Source: Prochloraceae cyanobacterium PL24a_bin.78
GTDB taxonomy: Bacteria; Cyanobacteriota; Cyanobacteriia; Cyanobacteriales; JANQIW01
DNA length: 64,000 bases
Assembly (NCBI GenBank): GCA_028281945.1
Contig: JANQIW010000172.1
Coordinates: forward strand, 1 to 64,000
Reading direction: 5' to 3'
Shown here: positions 1 through 9,876 of the stretch, piece by piece
How the letters are laid out: the number at the start of each line of letters is the position of its first letter
Numbering within the stretch: the first letter of the stretch is position 1
Notes under the pieces: generated by a model
What the model saw: the letters and a program-made list of their open reading frames with translations, nothing else
What the model was told of the DNA's origin: nothing
Database searches by the model: none
Translations under genes and position numbers: made by a program

Positions 1-51
1 CATTAAAATAAAAACCTTTAATTATCAAATTAGTATTACTTAGAAATACAA

Positions 52-2151
52 TTATTCTTTTAACTCTTCCAATTCTTCAGGTAATTCAATATCCGGTAAA
101 GCCGAAGCCACACGAAAACCTCTAACATAACCCACATTATCCCTATTGCTACCGTAGCGAAGAGCAGAACGACAATGACGAGGACGACCAAACCAAGAAC
201 CTCCACGTACTACATAAAACAAAAGATGATTATTCTCACTAGCATCAACCCAAGCACTTCCATCAGTAGGGGCACCCTCATAATTATCATGCCATCGATC
301 AGCACACCATTCCCACACATTACCGTGCATATCATATAAACCAAAAGCATTAGGAGGAAAAATTCCCACTTGAGTAGTTTCCTTCCGATAAATCCCCTTC
401 GCCTCCTCTCGATAGAGATATTGGGCATCATAATTAGCCAAATCGCTAGTAATAGTTTCCCCAAAATAAAAAGGAGTGGTAGTGCCTGCGCGACAAGCAT
501 ATTCCCATTCCGCCTCAGATGGAAGTCGGCATTTCACAGCCATGGATTGGGAAACTTTGCGACAAAACTTCACACAATCAACCCAAGAGACATTTTCTAC
601 AGGGCGATTAAACCCTTTAAAATGGGAGGGATTTTCCCCCATAACACCATGCCATTGTGCTTGAGTTACAGGATATTTACCAATTAAAAAGGCAGGTACA
701 TCAACCCAGTGTTGAGGTTCTTCATCTCTATCTCTATCTTTTTCATCTTTAGGAGATCCCATAAGGAATTTACCAGCAGGAATATAAACAAATTCTAAGT
801 TAACTCCATTGCCAAGATGGTAAATAATACATTTAGCCTCCTTATTTTTTGTATTAATTATATCTCCTTGATCATTTACTTCAATTGTCTGAAAAGTGGA
901 AGTCTCAAAAGACATTTGAGGTTTTGGAGTAGGAGTAGGAGTTAGAGTTGGAGGTGAGGTTATGGTAGAAGTTGGGGTAGGTAAAACTAATATATCTGAA
1001 GGTTGAGAATAATATTTTTTCAAAAAATTACCAATGGCTAAAGTAGCAATTAAACCTCCTCCACCTAATCCCCCCCATTTAAGAAATTTTCTCCTACTAA
1101 TAGACGAAAGCTTATTATTTTTTGCTAGTTGAGTAATCTGACTTATCCTAGTAATCAGAGTTTTATTAAGATTTTGAGTTAAATGTTTATTAAAAAATTC
1201 AGTTAAATTTTGATTTTTCGACAGAGCTACAGTAGGCTTTGAAGGAAGAACAATATGAGTATGAAAAACGGGATTCTTGACATCTGGATTAGATTCTAGA
1301 TTAGATTTTGACATTTCTGGGAAAATTAAAGATAACCATTCCTCCATTGTCTGAGGGCGATTTTCAGGATATAATTCCATTCCCCACATAATTGCCTCAT
1401 TTACTTCAGAACTAATTTTAGGATTATCATCTCTAGGGCATAATTTTTCCCCTTTCTTACGAAAAACAGAAGGTACAATTTTTGCTCTAGTTAATGAATA
1501 ATATAAGGTAGCAGCTAGAGCATAAACATCTGTATAAGCACCTCTTTTCCCATATTTATCATATTGTTCTAGGGGAGCATATCCTTGAGTAAGAGAATTA
1601 GTATGAAATTCACTTTTATCTTGTACAAATTGCCTTGCTATGCCAAAATCAATTAAAATTGCTTCTTTCAAAGGCTCTCGTAACATAATATTAGCTGGTT
1701 TCACATCTCTATGTAAATATCCTTTATAATGAAGAAAATTTAAAGCTTCTCCTATTTCTTTAATATATTTTAAAGCTTCTGCTTCTGATAAATTTTGATT
1801 ATATTTCTCATAATAATCCTCAACATATTGAAATAGTGTAGGTCCTTGAATATATTCCATTTCCATACACCATAAATTTTCCATCAAAAATATATCTTTT
1901 ACCTTAATAATATTAGGATGCTCAAAACCTTTAAGTAAAAAAGCTTCTCGAACAAATTTCTCTTGATGGTAAGAAAAATCTACATCAACTTGCATATTAG
2001 GATTAAGAGTTTTGATAGCCACCAATTCACATTCACCATTAATTGAGTGTTTGTTAGCCTTATAGGTAATACCAAATCCACCACAACCTAAGAGGGATTC
2101 AATAGTATATTTGCCTTCTTGTAAGATATCTCCTTGTTTCCAGTGTTTCAT
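52..2151 (-). CDS. Ser/Thr protein kinase - transmembrane - FGE/SUMF1-fold fusion protein
   Basis: The protein has 699 residues. The N-terminal Hanks-type kinase (about 1-280) has the glycine loop LGCGGFG, ATP-binding K47, HRDVKPAN with HRD at 147-149, and DFG at 168-170. A linker follows, then an internal SRRKFLK motif (352-358) and a hydrophobic segment (about 359-377) that look like a twin-arginine signal anchor. A Pro/Thr-rich stretch (388-411) leads to an FGE-sulfatase/C-type-lectin-like domain (about 440-682). The C-terminus carries a hypervariable 32-residue block, then an acidic tail. If the middle segment spans the membrane, the kinase is cytoplasmic and the FGE domain faces the lumen or periplasm. 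The FGE domain is probably a ligand-binding module rather than a true sulfatase activator (inference). It is the first of four paralogues in the first 12 kb. Confidence 0.9.
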   Translation of the reverse strand: MKHWKQGDILQEGKYTIESLLGCGGFGITYKANKHSINGECELVAIKTLNPNMQVDVDFSYHQEKFVREAFLLKGFEHPNIIKVKDIFLMENLWCMEMEYIQGPTLFQYVEDYYEKYNQNLSEAEALKYIKEIGEALNFLHYKGYLHRDVKPANIMLREPLKEAILIDFGIARQFVQDKSEFHTNSLTQGYAPLEQYDKYGKRGAYTDVYALAATLYYSLTRAKIVPSVFRKKGEKLCPRDDNPKISSEVNEAIMWGMELYPENRPQTMEEWLSLIFPEMSKSNLESNPDVKNPVFHTHIVLPSKPTVALSKNQNLTEFFNKHLTQNLNKTLITRISQITQLAKNNKLSSISRRKFLKWGGLGGGGLIATLAIGNFLKKYYSQPSDILVLPTPTSTITSPPTLTPTPTPKPQMSFETSTFQTIEVNDQGDIINTKNKEAKCIIYHLGNGVNLEFVYIPAGKFLMGSPKDEKDRDRDEEPQHWVDVPAFLIGKYPVTQAQWHGVMGENPSHFKGFNRPVENVSWVDCVKFCRKVSQSMAVKCRLPSEAEWEYACRAGTTTPFYFGETITSDLANYDAQYLYREEAKGIYRKETTQVGIFPPNAFGLYDMHGNVWEWCADRWHDNYEGAPTDGSAWVDASENNHLLFYVVRGGSWFGRPRHCRSALRYGSNRDNVGYVRGFRVASALPDIELPEELEELKE
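112..207 (-). other. Candidate DGR-type variable region of the first kinase-FGE gene
   Basis: Codons 649-680 encode fixed anchors (RGGSW, P, CRS, R, R, GFR) separated by positions that differ in all four paralogues of this window. The block is 96 bp, the same length in each copy. This matches the pattern of DGR variable regions in C-type-lectin/FGE-fold proteins. No template repeat or reverse transcriptase is in the window, so the assignment is inferred from pattern only. Confidence 0.45.
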
Positions 2152-2403
2152 AGTTATTGTAAAATGTTAATTTTATTATACCAATGGATAAACCATTATC
2201 AAATTTTAGGGGTTTTGAGCTTAAATTATATATTATTTGTGAATATTTACCTAAGATAAAACTTATTATAAGGTAATATAGCTTAAAAAAAAGAGTTAAA
2301 ATTGCTACATCTTAACTAAAATCAACTGAGTAAAAAGGGATAAAATTCAAGATTCTTCAGACAAAAATCACTTGCTTATTGATTATTGATTAAGATGTAA
2401 GAG

Positions 2404-4401
2404 TTAACTTTTCAAAGGTAGACAGGCACGAAAACCCACAAAAGAAGTGCGGTTATTGCGACTCAAGCCATCTCGGTTACCAGAGCGGCAGAATCTTGGA
2501 GAACTAATCCAAGAGCCTCCCCTTGCTACAAGGGTACGAAAATTATTCTCACTATCATCAACCCAAGCACTTCCATCAGTAGGAGCACCCTCATAACTAT
2601 TATGGTAAGTATCAGCACACCATTCCCAAACATTGCCATGAAGATCATTTAATCCAAATCCATTAGCAGGAAATATCCCTACATCAGTAGTTTCGCCACG
2701 AGAAATCCCTTTAGGTTCATTAGCATAGACAGATTGTCCATAATAATTAGCTAAATCTGTAGTAATAGTTTCCCCAAAATAAAATGGGGTTGTTGTTCCA
2801 GCACGACAAGCATATTCCCATTGTGCTTCAGAGGGAAGTTGACATTGTTTTAGGATAATTTTAGAAACTTTTTCACAAAATGCTACAGAATCATCCCAAG
2901 AGACTTTTTCTACAGGACGATTTGCCCCTTTGAAGAAAGAAGGATTATCACCCATAACTTCCTCCCATTGTGCTTGAGTTACAGGATATTTACCCATAAA
3001 AAAGGAAGGTACATATACTACGTGTTGAGGACTTTGACTTTTATGATATCCTTTCTCGGTTGGTGGATTGCCCATGAGAAATCTACCTCCGGGGATATAG
3101 ACAAATTCTATAGTAATGCCATTACCAAGATGATAAGTTCGATATTGAGCTTCTTTATTTTCACGTTTGATAATCTCTCCCTTGTTGTTAACCTGAACTG
3201 TCTCAAAATTGAAATTTTCTAAAGAGAGTTGAAAAGTTAAAAGTGGAGAGGTTGAGGTTGAAGTTGGAGGTGATATTGGTGTTGGAGATGGGTTTGGTGT
3301 TGGTGTTACAGTTTGAGGTATTTTTAAGGATTGAGAAGAATTTTTATGTAAGGTATTGCCTATAAATAAGGTAGTAATTAAACCAGCTACACTCAAGCCA
3401 CCCCATTTGAGAAATTTTCTCCTATTAATATCATAACTTTGAGGTTTTTGAGGAGTTTCTGGTGCAGCTAAAATAATTGTTGGAGGTAAATAATTTGCTT
3501 CATTTCCTAGATCTTCTGTTTGAGCAAGAGTTCTAGTTAAAGGAGTGGGAATAAGAGTTGGAGTTCTTGTGGATAATAAATCCAACCATTCTTTCATCGT
3601 CTGAGGACGATTTTCTGGATATAATTCCATTCCTTTCATAATTGCATCATTAATATAATTCCTAATATTAGGATTATGTTGTTTAGGAGGAATTAGAACA
3701 GTACCTTTCTTTCGAAATTTAGCTGGCATAATATTAGCTGCTGTGAGTAATTGATATAAAGTCGCAGCTAAAGCATATACATCTGTGTATGCACCTCTTT
3801 TAGCATTTTTCTTATATTGTTCAATAGGGGCATATTCTTCATTAATAATACTAGTATGAACAGCAGTTTCATCTTGGACGAATTCTCTAGCACTACCAAA
3901 ATCAATTAGAACTGCTTCTTGTGTCCCTTCTCTTAACATAATATTATAAGGATTAATATCTCGATGGATAAATCCTTCTTCATGCACCTCTATTAAAGCC
4001 TCTCCTATTTGTTTAATATAATTTAAAGCTTCCTCTTCTGGCAAACCTTGTTTATGAATTTTACGATATTTTTTTAGATGTTCACCTAAAGTTTCTCCTT
4101 CAATATATTCCATATCTATACACCACAAGTCTTTTTCTCGGAAAAGTTTGTTGATTTTAACGATATGGGGATGTTTAAATGCCTTAAGCTTAAATGCTTC
4201 GTCGACAAAATTTTCCTGATGTTTGAGAAAATCAGGACGATTTTGAATAGCGCGATTTAGAGTTTTGATGACAACAAATTCAGTTTCATTTTTTCGGTAT
4301 TTGGTTGCTTTGTAAGTAATTCCAAAATCTCCACTACCGAGTATTTTTTCTATGATATATTTGCCGTCTTGTAATTTATCTCCCTTTTGCCAATATTTCA
4401 T
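2404..4401 (-). CDS. Ser/Thr kinase-like - transmembrane - FGE/SUMF1-fold fusion protein
   Basis: The protein has 665 residues when started at the ATG giving MKYWQKGD, which matches the N-termini of its paralogues. An in-frame ATG 28 codons upstream has no homologous sequence and is not used. The kinase domain (1-275) has GSGDFG, K46 and DFG at 167-169, but the catalytic loop reads HRDINPYN, so the usual catalytic-loop lysine is Asn150 and activity may be reduced. An internal NRRKFLK motif (326-332) plus a hydrophobic stretch to about 350 resembles a Tat-type anchor. A Pro/Thr/Ser-rich linker then leads to the FGE-fold domain (about 410-658). It is tandem with the flanking paralogues and probably arose by duplication. 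Confidence 0.9.
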   Translation of the reverse strand: MKYWQKGDKLQDGKYIIEKILGSGDFGITYKATKYRKNETEFVVIKTLNRAIQNRPDFLKHQENFVDEAFKLKAFKHPHIVKINKLFREKDLWCIDMEYIEGETLGEHLKKYRKIHKQGLPEEEALNYIKQIGEALIEVHEEGFIHRDINPYNIMLREGTQEAVLIDFGSAREFVQDETAVHTSIINEEYAPIEQYKKNAKRGAYTDVYALAATLYQLLTAANIMPAKFRKKGTVLIPPKQHNPNIRNYINDAIMKGMELYPENRPQTMKEWLDLLSTRTPTLIPTPLTRTLAQTEDLGNEANYLPPTIILAAPETPQKPQSYDINRRKFLKWGGLSVAGLITTLFIGNTLHKNSSQSLKIPQTVTPTPNPSPTPISPPTSTSTSPLLTFQLSLENFNFETVQVNNKGEIIKRENKEAQYRTYHLGNGITIEFVYIPGGRFLMGNPPTEKGYHKSQSPQHVVYVPSFFMGKYPVTQAQWEEVMGDNPSFFKGANRPVEKVSWDDSVAFCEKVSKIILKQCQLPSEAQWEYACRAGTTTPFYFGETITTDLANYYGQSVYANEPKGISRGETTDVGIFPANGFGLNDLHGNVWEWCADTYHNSYEGAPTDGSAWVDDSENNFRTLVARGGSWISSPRFCRSGNRDGLSRNNRTSFVGFRACLPLKS
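2428..2523 (-). other. Candidate DGR-type variable region of the second kinase-FGE gene
   Basis: Codons 627-658 (counted from the start at 4401) hold the same anchors as in the other three copies: RGGSW, P, CRS, R, R, GFR. The intervening residues are different. Synonymous positions also differ from the paralogues, so the copies are not recent products of one template. The DGR assignment is inferred from pattern. Confidence 0.45.
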
Positions 4402-4611
4402 GGTTACTATCGAAATTTTGTGGCTATATTTAACAATGGAAAATGGATAATTAATTTTTAATAAACGAGAAGTTTTAAATTTCAATAATATCTTAATTTT
4501 TTATCCTTACTCCTATCTTTTTATTATAGCTTTTTTTTCAAGCTATAACTTTAAATATTCATAATATATTTATCGTCTCTAAATTATGTTTAAATATTTA
4601 TGTCCAAATTT

Positions 4612-6543
4612 TTACTCAATATAAATTACCCTAAATCCAATATCAATATAACAAAAATCACGCCTCATCCAATATCTACTACCCGATCGACAAAGCCATG
4701 GTTGTGAAGTCCAAGAACCGCCTCGCAGTACATTACGAATGTAATTAATATCATCTTGGTTGAACCAAATCCTACCATCATCTGGAGATGTTTCATAATT
4801 ATCATGCCAATTATCCGCACACCATTCCCAAACATTACCATGCATATCGTACAATCCGAAATCATTTGGAGGAAATATGCCTACATCACTCGTCTCTCTA
4901 CGGTAAATTCCTTGAAATTTATTACCATTATAGTTATTTATATAGTAGTTGCTTAGATTACTTAGGATAGTTTCTCCAAAATTAAATGGAGTTGTTGTTC
5001 CGGCGCGACAAGCATATTCCCATTTAGATTCCGATGGAAGGTGGCATTCTTGGTAAATTATATCTGATAATTTATTACAAAAATCCGTAGCATCATTCCA
5101 AGACACTGTTTCTACGGGACGTTCAAGATGTTGAAATAGAGAAGGATTATTTCCCATAACTACCATCCATTGTGCTTGAGTTACAGGATATTTACTCATC
5201 CAAAAAGAAGGAATATCTACCCAATGTTGAGGGCCTTCATTAGTCTTGCGGTATTTTTCATGCTGAGGAGTACCCATTAATAATCTTCCACTTGGGATAC
5301 AAACAAAATCTATTTCTACTTCATCACCTAATTTATAACTAATATATTTAGTTTGTCTATTTTTATGTTTGATTATTTTTCCTTCAGTATTTATTTTAAT
5401 TGTTTGAAAGTTAAAAATACCACTGTATGATTGAGAAGATGTAGAGGTTAAATTGAAAGGAGTTGTCACTTTAATGGTGGGAGTTTCTGAATTTATTAAT
5501 TTAATGTTAGAAAACTCAGAAATTACAGATTCAATATTGGGAGGTTTAGTAGTTGGAGATTCAAAATTGACATCTTGAATAATTGGAGGTTGAATATCGG
5601 TAGATAAATCTTGTGGAGTAGTATCAGAATCAATAAAAAGATTAGTTTCTTCGTCAGTGATTTGATTATTGCCATCTGTTTCTCTAAAATGGGGAGTTAT
5701 GGATGGTAATAAATCTAACCATTCTGCCATTGTCTGAGGGCGATTTTCAGGTAATAATTCCATCCCTTTAAGAATAGCATGATTAACTTCATCACTAATC
5801 TGAGAATTGAATTTCTTCGGCTCCTGCAAAGAAACTCCTAATTTACGATAATCAGCTGGGATTACTTTAACTACCGTTAGTAAATAATATAAAGTAGCCG
5901 CTAAAGCATAAACATCTGTATAAGCACCTCTTTTGCTATGTCTCTCATATTGTTCGATAGGAGCGTATCCTTGGGTTATATCATTGGTGTGACTAGAACT
6001 TTTATCTTGCACGAATTCTCTAGCGATGCCAAAATCAATTAAAACTGCTTCTTTTGTCTCTTTTCGTAACATTATATTTTGAGGTTTAATATCGCGATGT
6101 AAAAAACCTTGGTTATGAACATAAATTAAAGCTTCTCCAATTTGTTTTATATAAATTAAAGCTTCATTTTCTGGTAAACCTTTATTGTATAGATTATTAT
6201 AGTTATTTGTATATTCAGATAAATTTGGACCTTTAATATATTCCATATCAATAAACCACATCTCTTCTTCGGAAAAAATATTGTTTATCTTAACAATATG
6301 AGGATGTTGAAATCCCTGAAGCAAAAAGGCTTCTTTTACAAAACTTTCCTGAAATTTAAACAATTCTGTGTTGGATAAATTTTGTATTTGAGGATTAAGA
6401 GTTTTTAAAGCTACCAATTCTGTTTTGTCATTTTCTAAATATTTAATTGCTTTATAAGTAATGGCAAAACCTCCAGTACCTAGTATTTTTTCGATAATGT
6501 ATCTGCCCTTTTGTAGTCTATCTCCTTGATTCCAGTATTTCAT
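4612..6543 (-). CDS. Ser/Thr protein kinase - FGE/SUMF1-fold fusion protein, no membrane segment
   Basis: The protein has 643 residues. The kinase domain (1-280) has LGTGGFA, K47, HRDIKPQN (HRD at 149-151) and DFG at 170-172, so it is probably active. The linker (about 281-385) is Thr/Ser/Pro/Ile-rich and, unlike the two genes downstream, has no twin-arginine motif or hydrophobic anchor, so this form is probably soluble. The FGE-fold domain (about 400-640) contains GKYPVTQAQW-like, NVWEWCAD and RGGSW...GFR signatures. The ATG start is consistent with the paralogues. It ends five residues after the GFR anchor. Confidence 0.9.
   Translation of the reverse strand: MKYWNQGDRLQKGRYIIEKILGTGGFAITYKAIKYLENDKTELVALKTLNPQIQNLSNTELFKFQESFVKEAFLLQGFQHPHIVKINNIFSEEEMWFIDMEYIKGPNLSEYTNNYNNLYNKGLPENEALIYIKQIGEALIYVHNQGFLHRDIKPQNIMLRKETKEAVLIDFGIAREFVQDKSSSHTNDITQGYAPIEQYERHSKRGAYTDVYALAATLYYLLTVVKVIPADYRKLGVSLQEPKKFNSQISDEVNHAILKGMELLPENRPQTMAEWLDLLPSITPHFRETDGNNQITDEETNLFIDSDTTPQDLSTDIQPPIIQDVNFESPTTKPPNIESVISEFSNIKLINSETPTIKVTTPFNLTSTSSQSYSGIFNFQTIKINTEGKIIKHKNRQTKYISYKLGDEVEIDFVCIPSGRLLMGTPQHEKYRKTNEGPQHWVDIPSFWMSKYPVTQAQWMVVMGNNPSLFQHLERPVETVSWNDATDFCNKLSDIIYQECHLPSESKWEYACRAGTTTPFNFGETILSNLSNYYINNYNGNKFQGIYRRETSDVGIFPPNDFGLYDMHGNVWEWCADNWHDNYETSPDDGRIWFNQDDINYIRNVLRGGSWTSQPWLCRSGSRYWMRRDFCYIDIGFRVIYIE
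4630..4725 (-). other. Candidate DGR-type variable region of the third kinase-FGE gene
   Basis: Codons 607-638 carry RGGSW, P, CRS, R, R and GFR anchors with variable residues between them, in exact register with the other three copies. The variable residues here are notably aromatic (W, Y, W, F, Y), as is typical of binding surfaces in diversified lectin folds. No retroelement machinery is visible nearby. Confidence 0.45.
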
Positions 6544-6726
6544 TGTTACTCTATAAATGGTAACGATAATATTCTAATTATAACTATTAATCGAGAAAAT
6601 TCAACGATTAATCTATTCTCTCAACTCATTTATTAATCAGAAAAAATATTTATGACAATTGCTTAAAACTAAATCTTAATGTCTGAAGAGTAAAAAGTTT
6701 TTAATGTTTTAAAAAATCTTCCTATT

Positions 6727-7338
6727 TTAAAGAGAAATATTTATTTTAATTGCTGCTGCTAAAATACCTAAAATTTTTGATATATCGTTTAAATAATATT
6801 CAGTTAAATCGATTTTAAGGGTTTTATTTTCTAGAGTTAAAAAACGCCAATTGGTCCCAGAAGTTATTACACCTAGTATTTGTAAAATAGAATTTTCTTC
6901 TTGTTGATTAAAAATTTGAACGGCAATCATTTCCGCAATACATTGACTAATTCCTGCTGTTAAATCCTCTTTTTTAGCCTCTACTATTGCTACAATTGGA
7001 GCTTTAATTAATAGTAATTCTTCCGAAGCCGTAATTAAAAAATCACAGTTTCCATTTAATCCTTTTTCAGGTTTAACATTTAAACTGATTCCAGAAAAAA
7101 AGCAAATTTTTTGCTTAAATTGTCTTCTTAATTCAATTAAAATTGGCACAATAATTAATTCAGATCTAGATTTTTCTGTATTACTTCCTAATGCTAAGGG
7201 AATATTTTCTGCTAGAATTTCTGTTAAAAAATCACTGGGAATTAAAGGAGAGATTTCAGGGAAAAGATTCGATTTTTCAACTAATTTCAAGTCAAAGTTT
7301 TTTAAAACATCTCTTAAGGTAAAGTCACTATAAGACAT
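6727..7338 (-). CDS. Small PD-(D/E)XK nuclease-like protein
   Basis: This 203-residue protein has no close named family that I can assign. Residues fit a PD-(D/E)XK fold: E60 in a helix, D99 in NGNCDF, E120-A-K122 in IVEAKKED and Q132 in the following helix. This resembles the N-terminal nuclease domain of type I restriction R subunits, but there is no helicase part, so a complete restriction enzyme is unlikely. A truncated homologue sharing the MSYS(D/E)F start lies at 28.6-28.9 kb, which marks a small dispersed family. It stands alone, between a kinase-FGE gene and divergently oriented recQ. Function is not established. Confidence 0.7.
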   Translation of the reverse strand: MSYSDFTLRDVLKNFDLKLVEKSNLFPEISPLIPSDFLTEILAENIPLALGSNTEKSRSELIIVPILIELRRQFKQKICFFSGISLNVKPEKGLNGNCDFLITASEELLLIKAPIVAIVEAKKEDLTAGISQCIAEMIAVQIFNQQEENSILQILGVITSGTNWRFLTLENKTLKIDLTEYYLNDISKILGILAAAIKINISL

Positions 7339-7582
7339 TATTATTATCCTCTAACTAGATTTTTTATTATTATTAAATCCGTAATTAAAAATAAAAATTC
7401 TCTATTCTTAATTCATTATAAAAATTTCAGATTATTCAACTTCAAAAATAAATTGTTTTTTGATATGCTAGGAGAATATAGTAACTTTAATTACTGCGTC
7501 TAAATACTTGCTCATGGGAGCATAATAACAAACAAAAATAAATTGTAATTTTAAATTAAAACTAAACCTTAGTAATTTTATC

Positions 7583-9712
7583 ATGTACCAATTAAAAAGC
7601 TTAGAACAAGCATTAAAAGATTTTTTCGGATATGATAGCTTTCGTCCGGGGCAACGTAAAATTATCGAAGAAGCACTACAAAATAGAGATTTATTGATTA
7701 TTATGCCAACTGGAGGAGGTAAATCCCTTTGTTTTCAATTGCCAGCTCTTCTTAAACCAGGCTTAACTATTGTGGTATCTCCTTTGATTTCTTTAATGCA
7801 AGATCAAGTAGATACTCTCATTGACAACGGTGTAGGGGCAACATTTCTCAATAGTACCCTCAGTATACCAGAGTTACGGCATCGAGAATCCCTGATTCTT
7901 TCTGGAAAAATTAAATTATTATATGTGGCACCTGAAAGATTGGTTTCCCAGAAATTTAGCCTATTCCTTGAGAGAATTTTCCATGAAATTGGCATCAATA
8001 GTTTCGCCATAGATGAAGCACATTGTATCTCTCAATGGGGTCACGATTTTCGTCCTGAATATCGCCAAATGAGACAAATTAGGGACAAATATCCTTCTAT
8101 TCCTATTTTTGCTTTGACAGCTACTGCTACTAAACGAGTGCAACAAGATATTATTGATCAATTAACTCTTAATAATCCCGGAATCCATATCTCCAGTTTT
8201 AATCGCCCCAATTTATATTATGAAGTTCAAGAAAAAGAACATAATACTTATAAACAATTATTAAAAGTAATTCGTCAACAAAAAAATCGATCGGGAATTA
8301 TCTATTGTTTAAGTCGTGATAGTGTAGATGAAATCGCTTCAAAACTACAAAAAAATAAGATTAAAGCTTTACCATATCATGCAGGAATGACTCATGAAGA
8401 AAGAGCTTTAAATCAAAATAGATTTATCCGAGATGATGTTCAAATTATGGTGGCTACTGTTGCTTTTGGTATGGGTATAGATAAACCTGATGTTCGCTTT
8501 GTCATACATTACGATTTACCTCGCAATTTAGAAAGTTATTATCAAGAATCTGGAAGAGCAGGAAGAGATGGTGAGAGTGCTAATTGTATTTTATTTTTTG
8601 GTTATAACGATCGCAGAAAAATAGAATTTTTAATTAATCAAAAAGAAAATCCTAATGAAAAATTAATTGCCAATCAACAATTGCGTCAAGTAGTGGAATA
8701 TGCCGAAGGTAGCGAATGTCGCAGGACAATTCAATTGAATTATTTTGGGGAAAGATTCCCCGGAAATTGTCAAAATTGTGATAATTGTATCGATCCCAAA
8801 CCAATAGAAGATTGGACAATTGAAGCACAAAAATTTTTATCTTGTGTAGCTAGATGTCAAGAAAGATTTGGCATGATTCATCTTATTAATGTCTTAAGAG
8901 GTACTAAAAATAAAAAAATAGAAAAATATGGACATCATTTATTATCAACTTATGGGATTGGTAGTAAAGTAACTACCGAGCAATGGAAAATGTTAGTCAG
9001 ATCTTTATTACATCAAGGATTAGTTGATGAAAGTAATGATGGTTATAGAGTATTAAAATTAAATAAATATAGTTGGGAAATCTTAACCAAAAAACGCGAA
9101 GTTAAAATTGCAGTTAATCGTACTACTATCGATCGAATTATTGGGGAATATAATCCCAAAATGGCAGAAATAGAGCTACTTTTAGAAAAACTAATACGAT
9201 TGCGCAAAAATATAGCAGATCAAAATTCCGTCGCTCCTTACGTTATTTTCTCCGATTCTAGTCTTAAAATCATGGCACAAATTAAGCCTCAAACTCAAGA
9301 AGATTTTGCCAAAATCTCCGGAGTAAATGATTATAAACTCCAACAATATGGCCATCGATTTGTATCAGAAATTCGGGACTTTTGTCAACAGCAAAAACCA
9401 CCGGAACCTTTGCCTAAAACTACTGAAATGAAAACCCTTCAATATTATCAACAAGACTTATCAATCGAAGAAATTGCCCAAAAAAGAGGATTAAAGACAA
9501 ATACAATTATCGATCACCTAGCTAATTTAATAGAAATGAAACAACCAATCAATCTAGATAAGCTAGTAATACCAGTCAAACAACAAATCATTATCCAAGC
9601 AATAAAAGTTGTAGGAGAAAAATCTCTCAAAACCTTAAAAGAATATTTAGGAAAAAATTATAGCTATGATGAGATTAAGTTAGTTAGGGCTTGGTGTCAA
9701 AGAGAAAAATAA
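7583..9712 (+). CDS. recQ: ATP-dependent DNA helicase RecQ
   Basis: The protein has 709 residues and full RecQ architecture. The helicase core has Walker A PTGGGKS (42-48), DEAH at 144-147 and the SGRAGRDG motif VI. A zinc-binding region has C-x-x-C clusters (CQNCDNC), followed by an RQC winged helix. An HRDC-type segment reads PYVIFSDSSL...GV..YKL..YG, and a C-terminal helix-turn-helix extension contains SIEEIAQKRG. It unwinds DNA 3'-5' in recombination and fork repair. It is monocistronic, with kinase-FGE genes on both sides. The ATG start is preceded by A/T-rich sequence with no strong ribosome site. Confidence 0.97.
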   Translation: MYQLKSLEQALKDFFGYDSFRPGQRKIIEEALQNRDLLIIMPTGGGKSLCFQLPALLKPGLTIVVSPLISLMQDQVDTLIDNGVGATFLNSTLSIPELRHRESLILSGKIKLLYVAPERLVSQKFSLFLERIFHEIGINSFAIDEAHCISQWGHDFRPEYRQMRQIRDKYPSIPIFALTATATKRVQQDIIDQLTLNNPGIHISSFNRPNLYYEVQEKEHNTYKQLLKVIRQQKNRSGIIYCLSRDSVDEIASKLQKNKIKALPYHAGMTHEERALNQNRFIRDDVQIMVATVAFGMGIDKPDVRFVIHYDLPRNLESYYQESGRAGRDGESANCILFFGYNDRRKIEFLINQKENPNEKLIANQQLRQVVEYAEGSECRRTIQLNYFGERFPGNCQNCDNCIDPKPIEDWTIEAQKFLSCVARCQERFGMIHLINVLRGTKNKKIEKYGHHLLSTYGIGSKVTTEQWKMLVRSLLHQGLVDESNDGYRVLKLNKYSWEILTKKREVKIAVNRTTIDRIIGEYNPKMAEIELLLEKLIRLRKNIADQNSVAPYVIFSDSSLKIMAQIKPQTQEDFAKISGVNDYKLQQYGHRFVSEIRDFCQQQKPPEPLPKTTEMKTLQYYQQDLSIEEIAQKRGLKTNTIIDHLANLIEMKQPINLDKLVIPVKQQIIIQAIKVVGEKSLKTLKEYLGKNYSYDEIKLVRAWCQREK

Positions 9713-9876
9713 GATAAAATATATCTAATTATACTGAATAATAATTAAATTAAAATTAAATTAAAAGAGATTGCATTCAATTAGTAAATACCTAAAAAGT
9801 AACAAAAACGACTGAATTAATATAATATTAACAATTCATCAAATCTTACTATATATTACTACTAAATACAATAAAA

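Noticed and set aside
4402-4485. N-terminal 28-codon extension of the second kinase gene
   Set aside because: The extension has no counterpart in the three paralogues, whose N-termini align at MKYW. The downstream ATG is the better start.
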